A stretch of 64,000 nucleotides of DNA from VRUE01 sp963824215 (GCA_963824215.1 CAWGOE010000001.1:310001-374000), one strand, 5' to 3'. Positions 51,151 through 61,081 are shown, numbered from the stretch's first letter. Numbers and translations are program-made. The notes: generated by a model not told the origin, from the letters alone.

Positions 51151-51177
51151 GGCCCGCTCGCGCGGGCCGTTTCTTTG
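51151..51177 (+). terminator. Intrinsic terminator
   Basis: GGCCCGC, loop TCGC, GCGGGCC, then GTTTCTTT. It would end the transcript that starts at the tRNA-like gene and protect the convergent CPBP gene. Confidence 0.8.
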
Positions 51178-51193
51178 CTCCGACCCCGCCGCC

Positions 51194-51850
51194 CTACTGC
51201 CCGATCAACGCCACCGAGTTGTTGAGCATGTGGAGGACGATCCCGGGCACGATCGAGCCGGTCTTCTCGTAGAGCAGGCAGAGGATGAAGCCGAAGAAGA
51301 CCAGCGGCGGCACGGCGCTGAGGCCGGTGAGGGCGTGCAGTGCGCCGAAGATAAGGCCGGCGACGAGCGCCGCAGCGATGCGGGGCATGTGCTTGCGGAT
51401 GCCGCCGAAGATCAGGCCGCGGAAGAGGATCTCCTCGCTGAGCGGCGCCGCGATCACTATCAGCAGGACCTGTACCGGCAATGCCCCGAACCCCTCGGCG
51501 ATGTCCTCCTGTTCGGGCACGCCAAAGATGCCCGCATAGAGCGCCGCGAAGACGAGGTAAGCACCGATCGCGGCCGCCCCCCACTTCAACGCCGTGCTCA
51601 CACGGAAGCCCCGCACGCCGAGGCGCCGCAGCGCCTCTGGGACGGACACCTTCCCCCACTGGCTCGCGATCAAGATCGGCACCAGCAGAAACCCAAGCGC
51701 CGTGGCGAGCTGGACAACCACGTTGGCAGCAGTGCTGAGGTCCTCACCTTCACTCGGACTCTCAACAATCACCGCAGGAATGCTGAACAGCAACCCGGCC
51801 CCAAGCGCCAGCAGCAAACCCCCAATAGCCAGCTGTGGACCCCAAGTCAC
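51194..51850 (-). CDS. CPBP-family intramembrane metalloprotease
   Basis: A 218-residue membrane protein with six or seven hydrophobic segments and the CPBP motifs APLSEEILFRGLIFG (the Glu pair and Arg) and FGALHALTG with a metal-binding His; LHMLNNSVAL near the end supplies another His. Family members are CAAX-type proteases or act in bacteriocin self-immunity. An ATG exists at 51949, but the extra 33 residues would be encoded by a 21-bp inverted repeat (low-complexity Gly/Pro), so the GTG at 51850 is preferred with low certainty. Confidence 0.8.
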   Translation of the reverse strand: MTWGPQLAIGGLLLALGAGLLFSIPAVIVESPSEGEDLSTAANVVVQLATALGFLLVPILIASQWGKVSVPEALRRLGVRGFRVSTALKWGAAAIGAYLVFAALYAGIFGVPEQEDIAEGFGALPVQVLLIVIAAPLSEEILFRGLIFGGIRKHMPRIAAALVAGLIFGALHALTGLSAVPPLVFFGFILCLLYEKTGSIVPGIVLHMLNNSVALIGQ

Positions 51851-51859
51851 ATACGGAAA

Positions 51860-51926
51860 GGGGCCCGGGGGTCGATCCGGACCAGCCTCCCCGCTGTTCG
51901 CTGGGCCGGATCGACCCCCGGGCCCC
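51860..51926. repeat. 21-bp perfect inverted repeat between divergent genes
   Basis: The left arm (51860-51880, begins GGGGCCCGGGGGTCGATCC) is the exact reverse complement of 51906-51926. The 25-base loop itself has CCAGC/GCTGG arms, giving a hairpin of about 26 bp. It lies between cpbp and mscS. It resembles two other G-rich inverted repeats in the window. Confidence 0.85.
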
Positions 51927-51947
51927 CCTGCGGATAACTTGCTGTCC

Positions 51948-52364
51948 ATGACGCCGGCAGTCTCCCAGGTCTCGCGGTCCACCAAGACCCGCCTGCGCTT
52001 CCTGCGCCGGCTGGCGATCGTGACTGTCTTCGTCGTCGTAGCGGCGATCGCGATCGCCCAGTTCACCGAGCTCGAGCGCCTCGCCACCGGCATCCTCGCC
52101 TCGACCGCGGTGCTCGCCGCGATCATCGGCTTCGCCGCCCAGCACACGATCGCCAACACGGTCGCTGGCGTGCAGCTGGCGATCTCGCAGCCGATCAAGA
52201 TCGGCGACCGCATCTCCTTCCAGGAAGTCGAGGGCCGCGTCCTCGACATCACCCTCTCCTACACCTACGTCGACCCCGGCGACGGCACCTCGGTGGTGAT
52301 CCCCAACCAGCTGCTGGTCGAGGGGATCGTCCACAACCTCTCCACCGCGGACACGCAAGCCTGA
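51948..52364 (+). CDS. Small MscS-type mechanosensitive channel protein
   Basis: A 138-residue protein with two hydrophobic segments and the MscS core: LAAIIGFAAQHTIANTVAGV is the pore helix, followed by SQPIKIGDRISF, and the beta domain ends DGTSVVIPNQLLVEG. It lacks the extra N-terminal helices and the cytoplasmic vestibule of E. coli MscS (286 residues), but similar minimal homologues exist. It should relieve hypo-osmotic pressure. Its ATG overlaps the alternative cpbp ATG on the other strand within CATG. Confidence 0.75.
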   Translation: MTPAVSQVSRSTKTRLRFLRRLAIVTVFVVVAAIAIAQFTELERLATGILASTAVLAAIIGFAAQHTIANTVAGVQLAISQPIKIGDRISFQEVEGRVLDITLSYTYVDPGDGTSVVIPNQLLVEGIVHNLSTADTQA

Positions 52365-52461
52365 GCGCGGCACGGAGCGAAGTACGCTCTGGCCATGAGT
52401 GCGGAGCGACCAAGCGTGCATATCTGGTTCTTCGCGCCGGGAGCGGAGCGCGAAATTTGAG

Positions 52462-54615
52462 ATGACGCAGCGCAGCCGTCGACGTCAGCGTCACCGGGGG
52501 GGCGCGGGCGCCAAGATCCTCCTCGTCGGCTTCGGCGTCCTAGCCCTGCTCGCGATCGGCGTGATCGGCGTCGCCTCCTGGGTGCTCGACGTCGCCGCGA
52601 AGGCGCCCTCGCTCGCTGCCTGCAAGCCGGTCGAGAAGGGTGGCAACTCGATCGTCTACGCGGGCGACGGCAGCAAGCTCGGCGTGATCGATTCCGACGT
52701 GGCGCGGGCGCCAATCTCGATCGAGCGCATCCCAAAAAGCCTCCAGCGCGCGACCGTCGCGATCGAGGACGAGCGCTTCTACGAGCACGGCGGCATCGAC
52801 CCTGAGGCGATCGCCCGCGCCGCGCTGAAGAACCTCGAGGCGGGCAGGACGGTCGAGGGCGGCTCGACGATCACCCAGCAGCTCGTGCGCAACCTCTGCA
52901 TCCGCAACCCGGCGCGCGACCTCGAGCGCAAGATCATCGAGGCGGAGCTGGCGATCGAGTACGCCGAGCGCCACTCCCGGCGCGAGATCCTCGACCAGTA
53001 CCTCAACACCGCCTCCTACGGGACGATCGAAGGCAGCACCGCGGTCGGCGTCCAGGCCGCCTCGAAGATCTACTTCTCCAGGCCCGTCTGGAAGCTGACC
53101 CTCGAGCAGTCGGCGCTGCTCGCCGGCCTGCCGCAGGCTCCCTCCGAATACAACCCGGCGCTCCACCCCAAGGCGGCGCTCGCCAGGCGCAACTCCGTGC
53201 TCGCCAAGATGGCCAGCCTGGGCTACGTCTCGCCCCAACGGGCGCAGCAGGCCCGGCGTCACGGCCTCGGCCTAGACCTCGACGACGGCTACTTCGACAA
53301 GAGCGAGCCCTACTTCTTCGACTACGTAGAAGACAAGCTGATCGACATATACGGGGTCGAGACGGTCCGCAACGGCGGCCTCGAGGTGCACACGACGATC
53401 GACCCGCAGCTGCAGGACGTCGGTCTGGAAGGGATGCGCTCCGCCCTTCCCTACTCCGAAGACCCGGCCTCGGCCCTGGTCGCGATCGACCCCCGCAACG
53501 GCCACGTCGAGGCAATGGTCTCCAGCTCGAGCTACGAACAGAGCAAGTTCAACCTCGCCGCCCAGGGACACCGCCAGCCCGGCTCGACCTTCAAGACCTT
53601 CGTCCTGACGACGGCGATCAAGCAGGGGATCGACCCCTACTCGACCTATTACACGTCGAAGCCACTCGACCTCGACCTGCCCGAGTGGGGCCACTGGGAG
53701 GTGGCGACCGCCGACGAGGGCTACCTGGGAAGGGTCAACCTGCAGCAGGCGACGGTCGCCTCCGACAACACCGTCTTCGCCCAGCTCGACCTCGACGTCG
53801 GGCCGCGGCAGGTGAAAGCGACGGCGAAGTCGATGGGGATCGAAAGCCCGCTCGACGGCATTCCGGCCGAGGGGATCGGCGGCCTGCGGATCGGCGTCTC
53901 GCCGCTGGAGATGGCCGATGCCTACGCGACCCTCGCCGCAGGGGGCATCCACCGCAAGCCGATCGCGATCGAGCGGGTGGTCTTCCCTGGCGGCCGCGCC
54001 GAGGAGCCGCAGCGCCCCGAGCCGCGGCGGGTCGTCCCCGAAGCGGTCGCATACGAGGTCTGGCGCCTGCTGCACGACAACATCACCGAAGGCACCGGCA
54101 CCGCCGCCTACACCGGCTGCCCCGGCCAGGGCGGCAAGACCGGGACGACCGACAACTACACCGACGCATGGTTCGCCGGCTTCCAGCCCAACCTGGCAAC
54201 GGCGGTCTGGGTCGGCTACCCGGAATCCAACGCGATCGAAATGACCAGCGTCCACGGCACGACCGTCTTCGGCGGCACCTTCCCGGCCGACATCTGGCAC
54301 TCGCTCTATGCCAACGCCGAAGTCCCCTGCGAGGAATTCGACGAGCCGAAGAAGTCGGTCAGCTGGGCGCCGTACTACGGCTCGTTCACCGCCGCTGCGC
54401 CGAGCAGCGATGGGGGCGACTCTGACTTCGAAGCCGAAGACGGTGAAGGCGAAAGCGAAGCCGAGCGCCTGGGCAAGGAAGCCACCGGCGGCTATGACCC
54501 CGACGCCTACGCCCCGGGCGCCGGCCAGGAACCGACTCCGGTCCCGCCACCGCCGCCCGCCTACGGAACCGGCGGGGGCTCCGGAGTCAGCGGCGGCGCG
54601 GCAGCCGGGAATTGA
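52462..54615 (+). CDS. Class A penicillin-binding protein
   Basis: A 717-residue bifunctional peptidoglycan synthase. A short basic cytoplasmic tail and one membrane segment (ILLVGFGVLALLAIGVIGVA) precede the glycosyltransferase domain (EDERFYEHGGID at 102, GGSTITQQLVRN) and the transpeptidase domain with STFK at 375-378, SDN at 434-436 and KTGTT at 559-563. A low-complexity acidic and proline-rich tail follows (QEPTPVPPPPPAYG). The ATG at 52462 is preferred over 52399 because the basic tail begins there. The stop overlaps the TTG start of the next gene. Confidence 0.93.
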   Translation: MTQRSRRRQRHRGGAGAKILLVGFGVLALLAIGVIGVASWVLDVAAKAPSLAACKPVEKGGNSIVYAGDGSKLGVIDSDVARAPISIERIPKSLQRATVAIEDERFYEHGGIDPEAIARAALKNLEAGRTVEGGSTITQQLVRNLCIRNPARDLERKIIEAELAIEYAERHSRREILDQYLNTASYGTIEGSTAVGVQAASKIYFSRPVWKLTLEQSALLAGLPQAPSEYNPALHPKAALARRNSVLAKMASLGYVSPQRAQQARRHGLGLDLDDGYFDKSEPYFFDYVEDKLIDIYGVETVRNGGLEVHTTIDPQLQDVGLEGMRSALPYSEDPASALVAIDPRNGHVEAMVSSSSYEQSKFNLAAQGHRQPGSTFKTFVLTTAIKQGIDPYSTYYTSKPLDLDLPEWGHWEVATADEGYLGRVNLQQATVASDNTVFAQLDLDVGPRQVKATAKSMGIESPLDGIPAEGIGGLRIGVSPLEMADAYATLAAGGIHRKPIAIERVVFPGGRAEEPQRPEPRRVVPEAVAYEVWRLLHDNITEGTGTAAYTGCPGQGGKTGTTDNYTDAWFAGFQPNLATAVWVGYPESNAIEMTSVHGTTVFGGTFPADIWHSLYANAEVPCEEFDEPKKSVSWAPYYGSFTAAAPSSDGGDSDFEAEDGEGESEAERLGKEATGGYDPDAYAPGAGQEPTPVPPPPPAYGTGGGSGVSGGAAAGN

Positions 54616-55676
54616 GCCCCAAACACCGCCGAGCTCTCTGGGGGACGATCCTCGTCCTCATCACCGCCTTCGCAGCGGCTCCGGTCCTCCTCTCCCACGA
54701 CGTCTACAGCTACGTCGACTACGCCCGGCTCGGGGTCGTCCACGGCCTAGACCCCTATGTCTATCCGCCGGCGGCGGCGCCCTTCGACCCCGCCTACACC
54801 CGTGTCACCTGGATCGACGCGACCAGCGCCTACGGCCCGCTGTTCACGCTTGCGACCTACCCGCTCGCCTGGCTGCCGGTCTGGCTAGCCGTCGCGACGC
54901 TGAAGGCAGTAGCGGCGCTCTCGGTCCTGGCGATCGCGCTGGTCGTCGCCCGCATCGCACCCGCCCGCGGCGTGTCGCCCCTCGCCGCGGCTGCGTTCGT
55001 AGCGCTCAACCCACTGGTCCTGATCCACGTCGTCGGCGGCGCCCACAACGACGCCATTGCGATGCTGGCCGCGACGATCGGCATCGCCGCAATGCTCTCG
55101 GCGCGCGAGGCAACCGCTGGCGCGGCCTTTGTCGCCGCCTTCGCAATCAAGGCCCCAGCGGCCCTCGCCGCCCCGTTCGCCCTACTGAGCGCCGCGAAGA
55201 TGGAGCCTTCTACCCCCTATAGGGGACACAAAGCTCCATTCTGGCCGGTGGGACGAGTGCTCGTCGGCGCCGGCATGGCAGCGCTCGCGATCGGGCTCGC
55301 CGCTTATGCCGCCTTCGGCTGGAGCTGGCTCGACGCGATCGGGCTGGCCGGCGAGAACCAGCACCGCACCAGCCACATGAGCGTCCCGATCACCTTCGCC
55401 CGCATCACCGGCCTCGACCCGAGCGCAGTCCGCGCAACTGCCCTCGCCCTCTTCGCCGCCGCCTTCGCTTACCTGCTGTTCAAAACCTGGCAGGGGGCAG
55501 ACTGGCTCCGCAACGCCGCCTGGGCCTCCTTCGCCCTCCTACTAGCCACCGCCTGGCTCCTCCCCTGGTACCTGATCTGGACCCTCCCCTTGGCAGCTCT
55601 TTCGAGAGACCGGCCTCTTCAGCTCTTGGTCTTGGCCCTGACCGCGTACCACCTCCCCGCCCGAATGCCTCTATAG
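54612..55676 (+). CDS. Polytopic mannosyltransferase-like protein (GT87/MptB-like)
   Basis: A 354-residue protein with about nine hydrophobic segments and an early extracytoplasmic HDVYSYVDYARLG with an Asp pair, as in GT-C polyprenol-phosphate-dependent mannosyltransferases; DATSAYGPLFTLATYPL and GGAHNDAIAMLAATIGIA are further family features. It probably adds sugars to a wall or lipid glycan. The start is a TTG overlapping the PBP stop, suggesting coupling; it may lack a first segment compared with longer relatives. Confidence 0.7.
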   Translation: MSPKHRRALWGTILVLITAFAAAPVLLSHDVYSYVDYARLGVVHGLDPYVYPPAAAPFDPAYTRVTWIDATSAYGPLFTLATYPLAWLPVWLAVATLKAVAALSVLAIALVVARIAPARGVSPLAAAAFVALNPLVLIHVVGGAHNDAIAMLAATIGIAAMLSAREATAGAAFVAAFAIKAPAALAAPFALLSAAKMEPSTPYRGHKAPFWPVGRVLVGAGMAALAIGLAAYAAFGWSWLDAIGLAGENQHRTSHMSVPITFARITGLDPSAVRATALALFAAAFAYLLFKTWQGADWLRNAAWASFALLLATAWLLPWYLIWTLPLAALSRDRPLQLLVLALTAYHLPARMPL

Positions 55677-55685
55677 CGCTCCGAA

Positions 55686-55780
55686 TGGAAGGGGTGGGTG
55701 TCCCTCGAACCGGCGGATACTCAAAACGGCGGTCTCATTAGACCGCCGTTTGTCGGGGCGAGGGACACCCATCCCTTCCA
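55686..55780. repeat. 22-bp inverted repeat enclosing a terminator
   Basis: Arms at 55686-55707 and 55759-55780 match as inverted repeats with one position that becomes a G-U pair in RNA. They enclose the terminator stem at 55724-55751. A partial third copy of the right arm (GGGGCGAGAGACACCCAG) begins at about 55823, inside the 3' end of the YbhN-like gene. Confidence 0.85.
55724..55751. terminator. Bidirectional intrinsic terminator
   Basis: AAACGGCGGTCT and AGACCGCCGTTT are perfect 12-bp arms with the loop CATT, flanked by A and T runs. They lie between two convergent genes, so the stem can end transcription from both sides. Confidence 0.88.
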
Positions 55781-55791
55781 ACGATCAGCCC

Positions 55792-56889
55792 TTACCCGCG
55801 ATTCGTGGCCGGACGCGAGTCGGGGCGAGAGACACCCAGATCCTCCTCACCCGCCTCGGCCTCTTGCTCCTCCGGCGACGGATGCACTATGCCGGTAGGA
55901 ATCGACCAACCCTCGCGCCGACCCAACGCCGTAACCAGGGCGACATAGATCAACTCGACCGCGGTCAGCACGAAGCGCACGGCGATCGCGATCAGCGAGC
56001 CGACCGCAAAGCTCTTGCCCGGCAGCGCCCCCTTGACCGCCCAGGCGAAGGCGGCGTCGCGAATGCCCAGCCCGGCCGGGGCGACGAGCGTTACCAACGC
56101 CGCCACATAGCCGACTGCCTGGGCCGAGCCCACGGTGAGGATCTCCCCGGCCGGAATGCTGCTAACAGAGCGGGCAACGCAATAGAGGCCCACCGAGACC
56201 ACGCCCCAGTTGAGCATGTAGAAGGCGATCAGAGCGACCACGCCGCGCAACGGAATCACCGCCGGCAGCGCCTCCCGGCCAAAGGCGCGCAGGACGCGGT
56301 CGGCGAGCGGTCGGAAGACCGGTGGGCTGAGCAAGGCGACCAGCAATGCGATCACCAGCAGCACCGCCCAGCGCAGCGGCTGGCCCTGCAGGTCCGGGTG
56401 GCTGATCAAGAAGTAAGAGGCGAAGATGATCCCGGACGTGGCCGAGATCGCCTGTTCGTAGACGATGCTGGCCATCGTGATCCGCCGCGGCACGCCGGCG
56501 CGCTCGGAGAGCAATACTCGGCCCAACACGTAGAGGACGCTGCCCGGCACGTAGCGCGCCAGCAGTGGCTGGCCCCAGGCGACCTGCGCGCGCCCGAAGC
56601 CGATCCGGTAGCCGAGCGAGCGCAGGATCAGGTCCCAACCAAACGCGCTGAGCGCGTAGAAGCAGGGCAGCACGAGGAAGGCCGGGATCAGCCAGACGAG
56701 GTGGAAATGGACGCCCTCGTCCTTGATCTCGGCCCACTGGTTGACCACGGTGAGGACGAGGAAGCCGAAGACGAGGATCGCGATACCGAGCTGGATCGCG
56801 AGGCGGACGCGCTTGCTGCGCGGTGGCTTGGTGCCAAAACTCGCGCCTACATCGCCGATCTTGTGTAGGAGTGGTTGGTCCTCTGCCAC
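55792..56889 (-). CDS. YbhN/LPG-synthase-TM family flippase-like protein
   Basis: A 365-residue protein with eight or nine hydrophobic segments matching the membrane domain family of MprF and YbhN: WDLILRSLGYRIGFGRAQVA, YVPGSVLYVLGRVLLSERAG, and ALVTLVAPAGLGIRDAAFAW. Members move or modify lipids in the membrane; no catalytic synthase domain is attached here. The C-terminal ~30 residues are acidic and disordered (EEQEAEAGEEDLG), partly encoded by a repeat shared with the neighbouring inverted repeat. Confidence 0.8.
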   Translation of the reverse strand: MAEDQPLLHKIGDVGASFGTKPPRSKRVRLAIQLGIAILVFGFLVLTVVNQWAEIKDEGVHFHLVWLIPAFLVLPCFYALSAFGWDLILRSLGYRIGFGRAQVAWGQPLLARYVPGSVLYVLGRVLLSERAGVPRRITMASIVYEQAISATSGIIFASYFLISHPDLQGQPLRWAVLLVIALLVALLSPPVFRPLADRVLRAFGREALPAVIPLRGVVALIAFYMLNWGVVSVGLYCVARSVSSIPAGEILTVGSAQAVGYVAALVTLVAPAGLGIRDAAFAWAVKGALPGKSFAVGSLIAIAVRFVLTAVELIYVALVTALGRREGWSIPTGIVHPSPEEQEAEAGEEDLGVSRPDSRPATNRG

Positions 56890-56953
56890 GTCTGTCGCAC
56901 CTTAGTGGGGTCCGGAGCTGCCAATAGCCACCCGCAGCGAGGAGAATGGCGGC

Positions 56954-57958
56954 ATGGGTGAGTTCGAGCTCTTGGCTCGCATACGGGAGCGGCTGCCAGA
57001 GCCAGGCGCGCGACTGCGGGTTGGCAGTGGCGACGACGCCGCGGTGACCGTCCCTGGCGGAGCCACGGCGACCTCGGTCGACGCCCTCGTCGATGGGGTC
57101 CACTTCCAGCGCGGTTCAAGCAGCCTCGAGCAAATCGGCGCCAAGGCCCTCGCGGTCGCTCTCTCCGACCTGGCGGCGATGGGCGCCGAAGCGGGGGAGG
57201 CATACGTCGTCCTGGGGATTCCGGCTGATCTCGACGAAGACGGTTGCCTGGAGCTGCTCGACGGGATCGAGGAGGTCGCGGCAGAGACCGGGACGTCGCT
57301 CGCCGGCGGAGACCTAACCCGCTCCCCGTCCCTAACCCTGGCCGTGACCGTCGTCGGCCACGCGGGGCGACAGGAAGACTTCGTGACGCGCGCCGGGGCT
57401 CGCCCAGGCGACGCGCTTGTAGTAACCGGCGAGCTCGGCGGGGCCGCGGTCGGCCTACTGCTCCTCGAGGACAAAGCCAAGCCGGACGTGCCGGTGGAGA
57501 GAGGTCCATACGGACACCGCAGCACCGGCACGTCCGCGGCGCTGGTTGCGCGCCAGCTCGAGCCACAGCCGCGCCTTGAGGCCGGCCGCGCCTTGGCCGA
57601 GGCTGGAGCAACGGCGATGATCGACCTCAGCGACGGGCTCGGCGGCGACGCCCGCCACCTGGCCGAGGCGAGCGGCGTGTCCCTGACAATCGACGCGGCG
57701 ACACTCCCCTTGGCCGCCGGCCTCGCCGAGGTCGCGCGTGCCACCGGGCGCGACCCGATCGAGCTCGCCGTTTCCGGCGGCGAAGACTACGAGCTGCTCG
57801 CCGCGCTGCCCACGGACAAGGTCGCCGCGGCAACCGCTGCCGTAGTCGAGCACGGAGGGCTGACTCAAATCGGCGCAGTGGGCGCCGGCGGAGGGGTCGA
57901 GATCAGGCTGCCTGGCGGCGGGCTGCTTGCGGCGAAGGGCTTCGACCAGCTGAGCTGA
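56954..57958 (+). CDS. thiL: Thiamine-monophosphate kinase
   Basis: A 334-residue kinase that makes thiamine diphosphate from the monophosphate. The family motifs are present: VGSGDDAAVTVPGG, SVDALVDGVHF, LSDLAAMGAE, GGDLTRSP, MIDLSDGLGGDARHL and AVSGGEDYELL. Length is normal. It stands alone without other thi genes. Its 3' end overlaps the convergent FlgM-like gene by 56 bases. Confidence 0.93.
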   Translation: MGEFELLARIRERLPEPGARLRVGSGDDAAVTVPGGATATSVDALVDGVHFQRGSSSLEQIGAKALAVALSDLAAMGAEAGEAYVVLGIPADLDEDGCLELLDGIEEVAAETGTSLAGGDLTRSPSLTLAVTVVGHAGRQEDFVTRAGARPGDALVVTGELGGAAVGLLLLEDKAKPDVPVERGPYGHRSTGTSAALVARQLEPQPRLEAGRALAEAGATAMIDLSDGLGGDARHLAEASGVSLTIDAATLPLAAGLAEVARATGRDPIELAVSGGEDYELLAALPTDKVAAATAAVVEHGGLTQIGAVGAGGGVEIRLPGGGLLAAKGFDQLS

Positions 57959-58133
57959 CGGCGGCGCCGGTCAGCAAGGTCCGCACGCCGCGGCGGCGCA
58001 GCATCGCCTGTGCCACCAGCTCGGGCTCGGGCTGGTATTGGCCGTTCTCGATAAGGCTCTTGAGCTGTCGCTGCTGCATCCTGCGCCTTCTATCGGCCAG
58101 CTCGGCGGGACCCTTAGTAGTTGGTACTCGCAC
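57903..58133 (-). CDS. FlgM-like anti-sigma-factor domain protein
   Basis: A 76-residue protein whose central region, RQLKSLIENGQYQPEPELVA followed by QAMLRRRGVRTLL, resembles the helix that FlgM uses to hold sigma-28 (typically IKxxIxxGxYxVDxxxIAxxML). The start is a GTG, and the C-terminal 25 residues are low complexity. No flagellar gene is present in the window, so the partner could be another alternative sigma factor. The overlap with thiL limits how freely its end could evolve. Confidence 0.55.
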   Translation of the reverse strand: MRVPTTKGPAELADRRRRMQQRQLKSLIENGQYQPEPELVAQAMLRRRGVRTLLTGAAVSSAGRSPSPQAARRQAA

Positions 58134-58179
58134 ATACGTCCACAGCTACCGAGGGCACGCCGGGATTACTCTTGTGTTT

Positions 58180-58871
<692 letters not shown>

Positions 58872-58875
<4 letters not shown>

Positions 58876-59930
58876 AGCGCCTGCGTCTCACCCCGCTCGG
58901 CAGCCAGATCACGACGACGGCGCTGTCGATCGGCGCCGGGACGTCGCTGGTCATCTACCTCTGGGTCGTCGTCCTCGGCGACCACGAGGAGGCCGCGGGG
59001 CCGATCCTCTTTGGCGGCCTGATCGCCCTCCTAATGGCGCTCGGCGTCGGCTACTACTACGCCCAGGTCGTGACCCGGCGCGTGCGACGGATCGAGGACG
59101 CGGCGAGGAAGGTCGCCGACGGCGACTTCGCCGCCCGCATCCCGGTCGACTCCTCCGGCCCGCTCGGCCAGCTCGCCCGCACCTTCAACGAGATGCAGCG
59201 CCGGCTCGCCGAGCTCGACAGCGCCCGCAAGCAGTTCATCGCCAATGCCTCGCACGAGCTGCGCACGCCGATCTTCAGCCTCGGCGGCTTCGTCGAACTG
59301 CTCGACGAGGAGGACCCGAGCCCCGAAGAGCGGGCCGAGTTCGTGCGCACGATGCGCCAGCAGATCGAGCGGCTAACCAAGCTCACGGCCGACCTCTTGA
59401 ACCTCTCGCAGCTGGATGCCGGTGGCATCGTGATGGCGATCCGCAGTGTCGACCTCGGCTCCCTCGCGCGCGACGTCGCCCGCGAGTTCGGCGCCCGAGC
59501 CGACCTACGCGGCTCGCGGCTGGAGCTGCGCACGCCGGATCAGCCGGTGATCGCCGTCGCCGACCCCGACCGGGTGCGACAGATCATCCGTATCCTGCTT
59601 GATAACGCCCTCACCCACACCCCCGAGGGCACCAGCGTCACCGTGACCATCTACTCCGTCAATCAGCGTGCCGAGCTGACCGTCTCCGATGACGGCACCG
59701 GCATCCCCCAACGGGTGCAGAAGCGCATCTTCGAGCGCTTCTTCACCGCCGACTCGGCGGGCGGCTCGGGGCTGGGGCTGGCGATTGCCCGCGAGCTGGC
59801 GCAGCGCATGGATGGCCGCATCGCGATCTCTTCCAGCCGACGTTTCACCGCGTTTACGCTCGACCTGCCGATCGCCCCGCCGGGGGCGCCAGCGCCGAGC
59901 GCGGCCGATCCGGTCAAGGCGCCCGCGTGA
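58872..59930 (+). CDS. Sensor histidine kinase
   Basis: A 352-residue kinase with two membrane segments (residues 14-35 and 43-65) and almost no extracytoplasmic loop, so it probably senses within the membrane or through partner proteins. A HAMP domain (RRVRRIEDAARKVADGDFAA) follows, then HisKA with phosphoacceptor H128 (ANASHELRTPIFSLGG), and the ATPase domain with N (LLDNALTHTPEG), DDGTGIP and GGSGLGLAIAREL. The stop overlaps the GTG of the HtrA gene (GTGA), so kinase, regulator and protease form one unit. Confidence 0.92.
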
Positions 59931-61081
59931 GCAGGTCGGCAAGCTCGTTCGCAGCGCTGCTGGCGCTGCTGGCCGCGGCGCTGCTCGGCGGCTGCGGCGA
60001 CCAAGGCGATGAGAGCCCGGGCAGCGGTTCGGCAAGCGCCACGAAGACGACGACCCAGGTCGTGGTGCAGACGGCCAGCGACGGGGAGTTCGACGCGGCG
60101 GAGGTCTACCGCGAGGCCGCCCCCGGCGTGGTCACGATCCGCTCGATCTTCGACCAGGGCGCCGCCGAAGGATCGGGCTTCGTGCTCGATACCGACGGGC
60201 GGATCGTCACCAACGCCCACGTCGTCACCGACGGTGAAGGTGATGACCGCAAGGAGGCGGACGCTGTCTTCGTCGAGTTCCCCGACCGCAACGTCGTGCC
60301 GGCGACGATCGTCGGCTTCGACCCCTTCGCCGACGTCGCCCTGTTGGAGGTGAAGCCCAATGGCTTCGACCTGCACCCGCTGGAGCTCGGCGATGACGCC
60401 GAGCTCGTGGTCGGCCAGCCGGTCGCCGCAATCGGCAGCCCATTCGGCGAGCAACAGTCGCTCTCGATCGGCGTCGTCTCGGCGACCGACCGCTCGGTCG
60501 GCGGACTGACCCAGTTCCAGATCGAGGGCGCGATCCAGACCGACGCTTCGATCAATCCCGGCAACTCCGGCGGGCCGCTGCTCGACGCCGGCGCCCGCGT
60601 CATCGGCATCAACCAGCAGATCGAGACCAACTCCGGCGCCAATGACGGCGTCGGCTTCGCGGTGCCGATCTCAGCCGTCAAACGCTCGCTCGCACAGCTC
60701 GAAAAGAAGGGCAGCGTCGACTACGCCTACATCGGGGTCTCCAGCCAAACCCTCTACCCGCAGCTCGCCACCAAGCTCGGCATCGACGTCGACCACGGCG
60801 GCTTGGTGGCAGAAGTGGTGTCCGGCGGCCCGGCCGACGAGGCCGGGATCGAGGGTGGCGAGGAGAAACTCCGTTTCCAGGGCGTTCCCTACCAGACGGG
60901 GGGTGACACGATCATCGCTGTCGATGGCCGCGAGGTCGTGCAGCCGGACGATCTGGCCAGCTACATCTCCCTCTTTCAGCCCGGCGAGAAAGTAACGCTC
61001 GATGTTCTTAACGCGGACGGAGATCGCAGAGAAGTCGAGGTGACTCTGGGCAAGCGCCCGGTCGCCGAACCCAGCGGCTGA
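59927..61081 (+). CDS. HtrA/DegP-type serine protease lipoprotein with PDZ domain
   Basis: A 384-residue protein. The lipobox LLGGC (C23) anchors it outside the membrane. The trypsin-like domain has H98 (TNAHVV), D136 (FADVALL) and S214 (NPGNSGGPLL), and a PDZ domain follows (YIGVSSQTLYPQLATKLGI to VTLDVLNADGD). It degrades or refolds damaged exported proteins. The GTG start overlaps the kinase stop, so the two-component system probably responds to envelope stress and is made together with this protease. Confidence 0.92.
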   Translation: MSRSASSFAALLALLAAALLGGCGDQGDESPGSGSASATKTTTQVVVQTASDGEFDAAEVYREAAPGVVTIRSIFDQGAAEGSGFVLDTDGRIVTNAHVVTDGEGDDRKEADAVFVEFPDRNVVPATIVGFDPFADVALLEVKPNGFDLHPLELGDDAELVVGQPVAAIGSPFGEQQSLSIGVVSATDRSVGGLTQFQIEGAIQTDASINPGNSGGPLLDAGARVIGINQQIETNSGANDGVGFAVPISAVKRSLAQLEKKGSVDYAYIGVSSQTLYPQLATKLGIDVDHGGLVAEVVSGGPADEAGIEGGEEKLRFQGVPYQTGGDTIIAVDGREVVQPDDLASYISLFQPGEKVTLDVLNADGDRREVEVTLGKRPVAEPSG

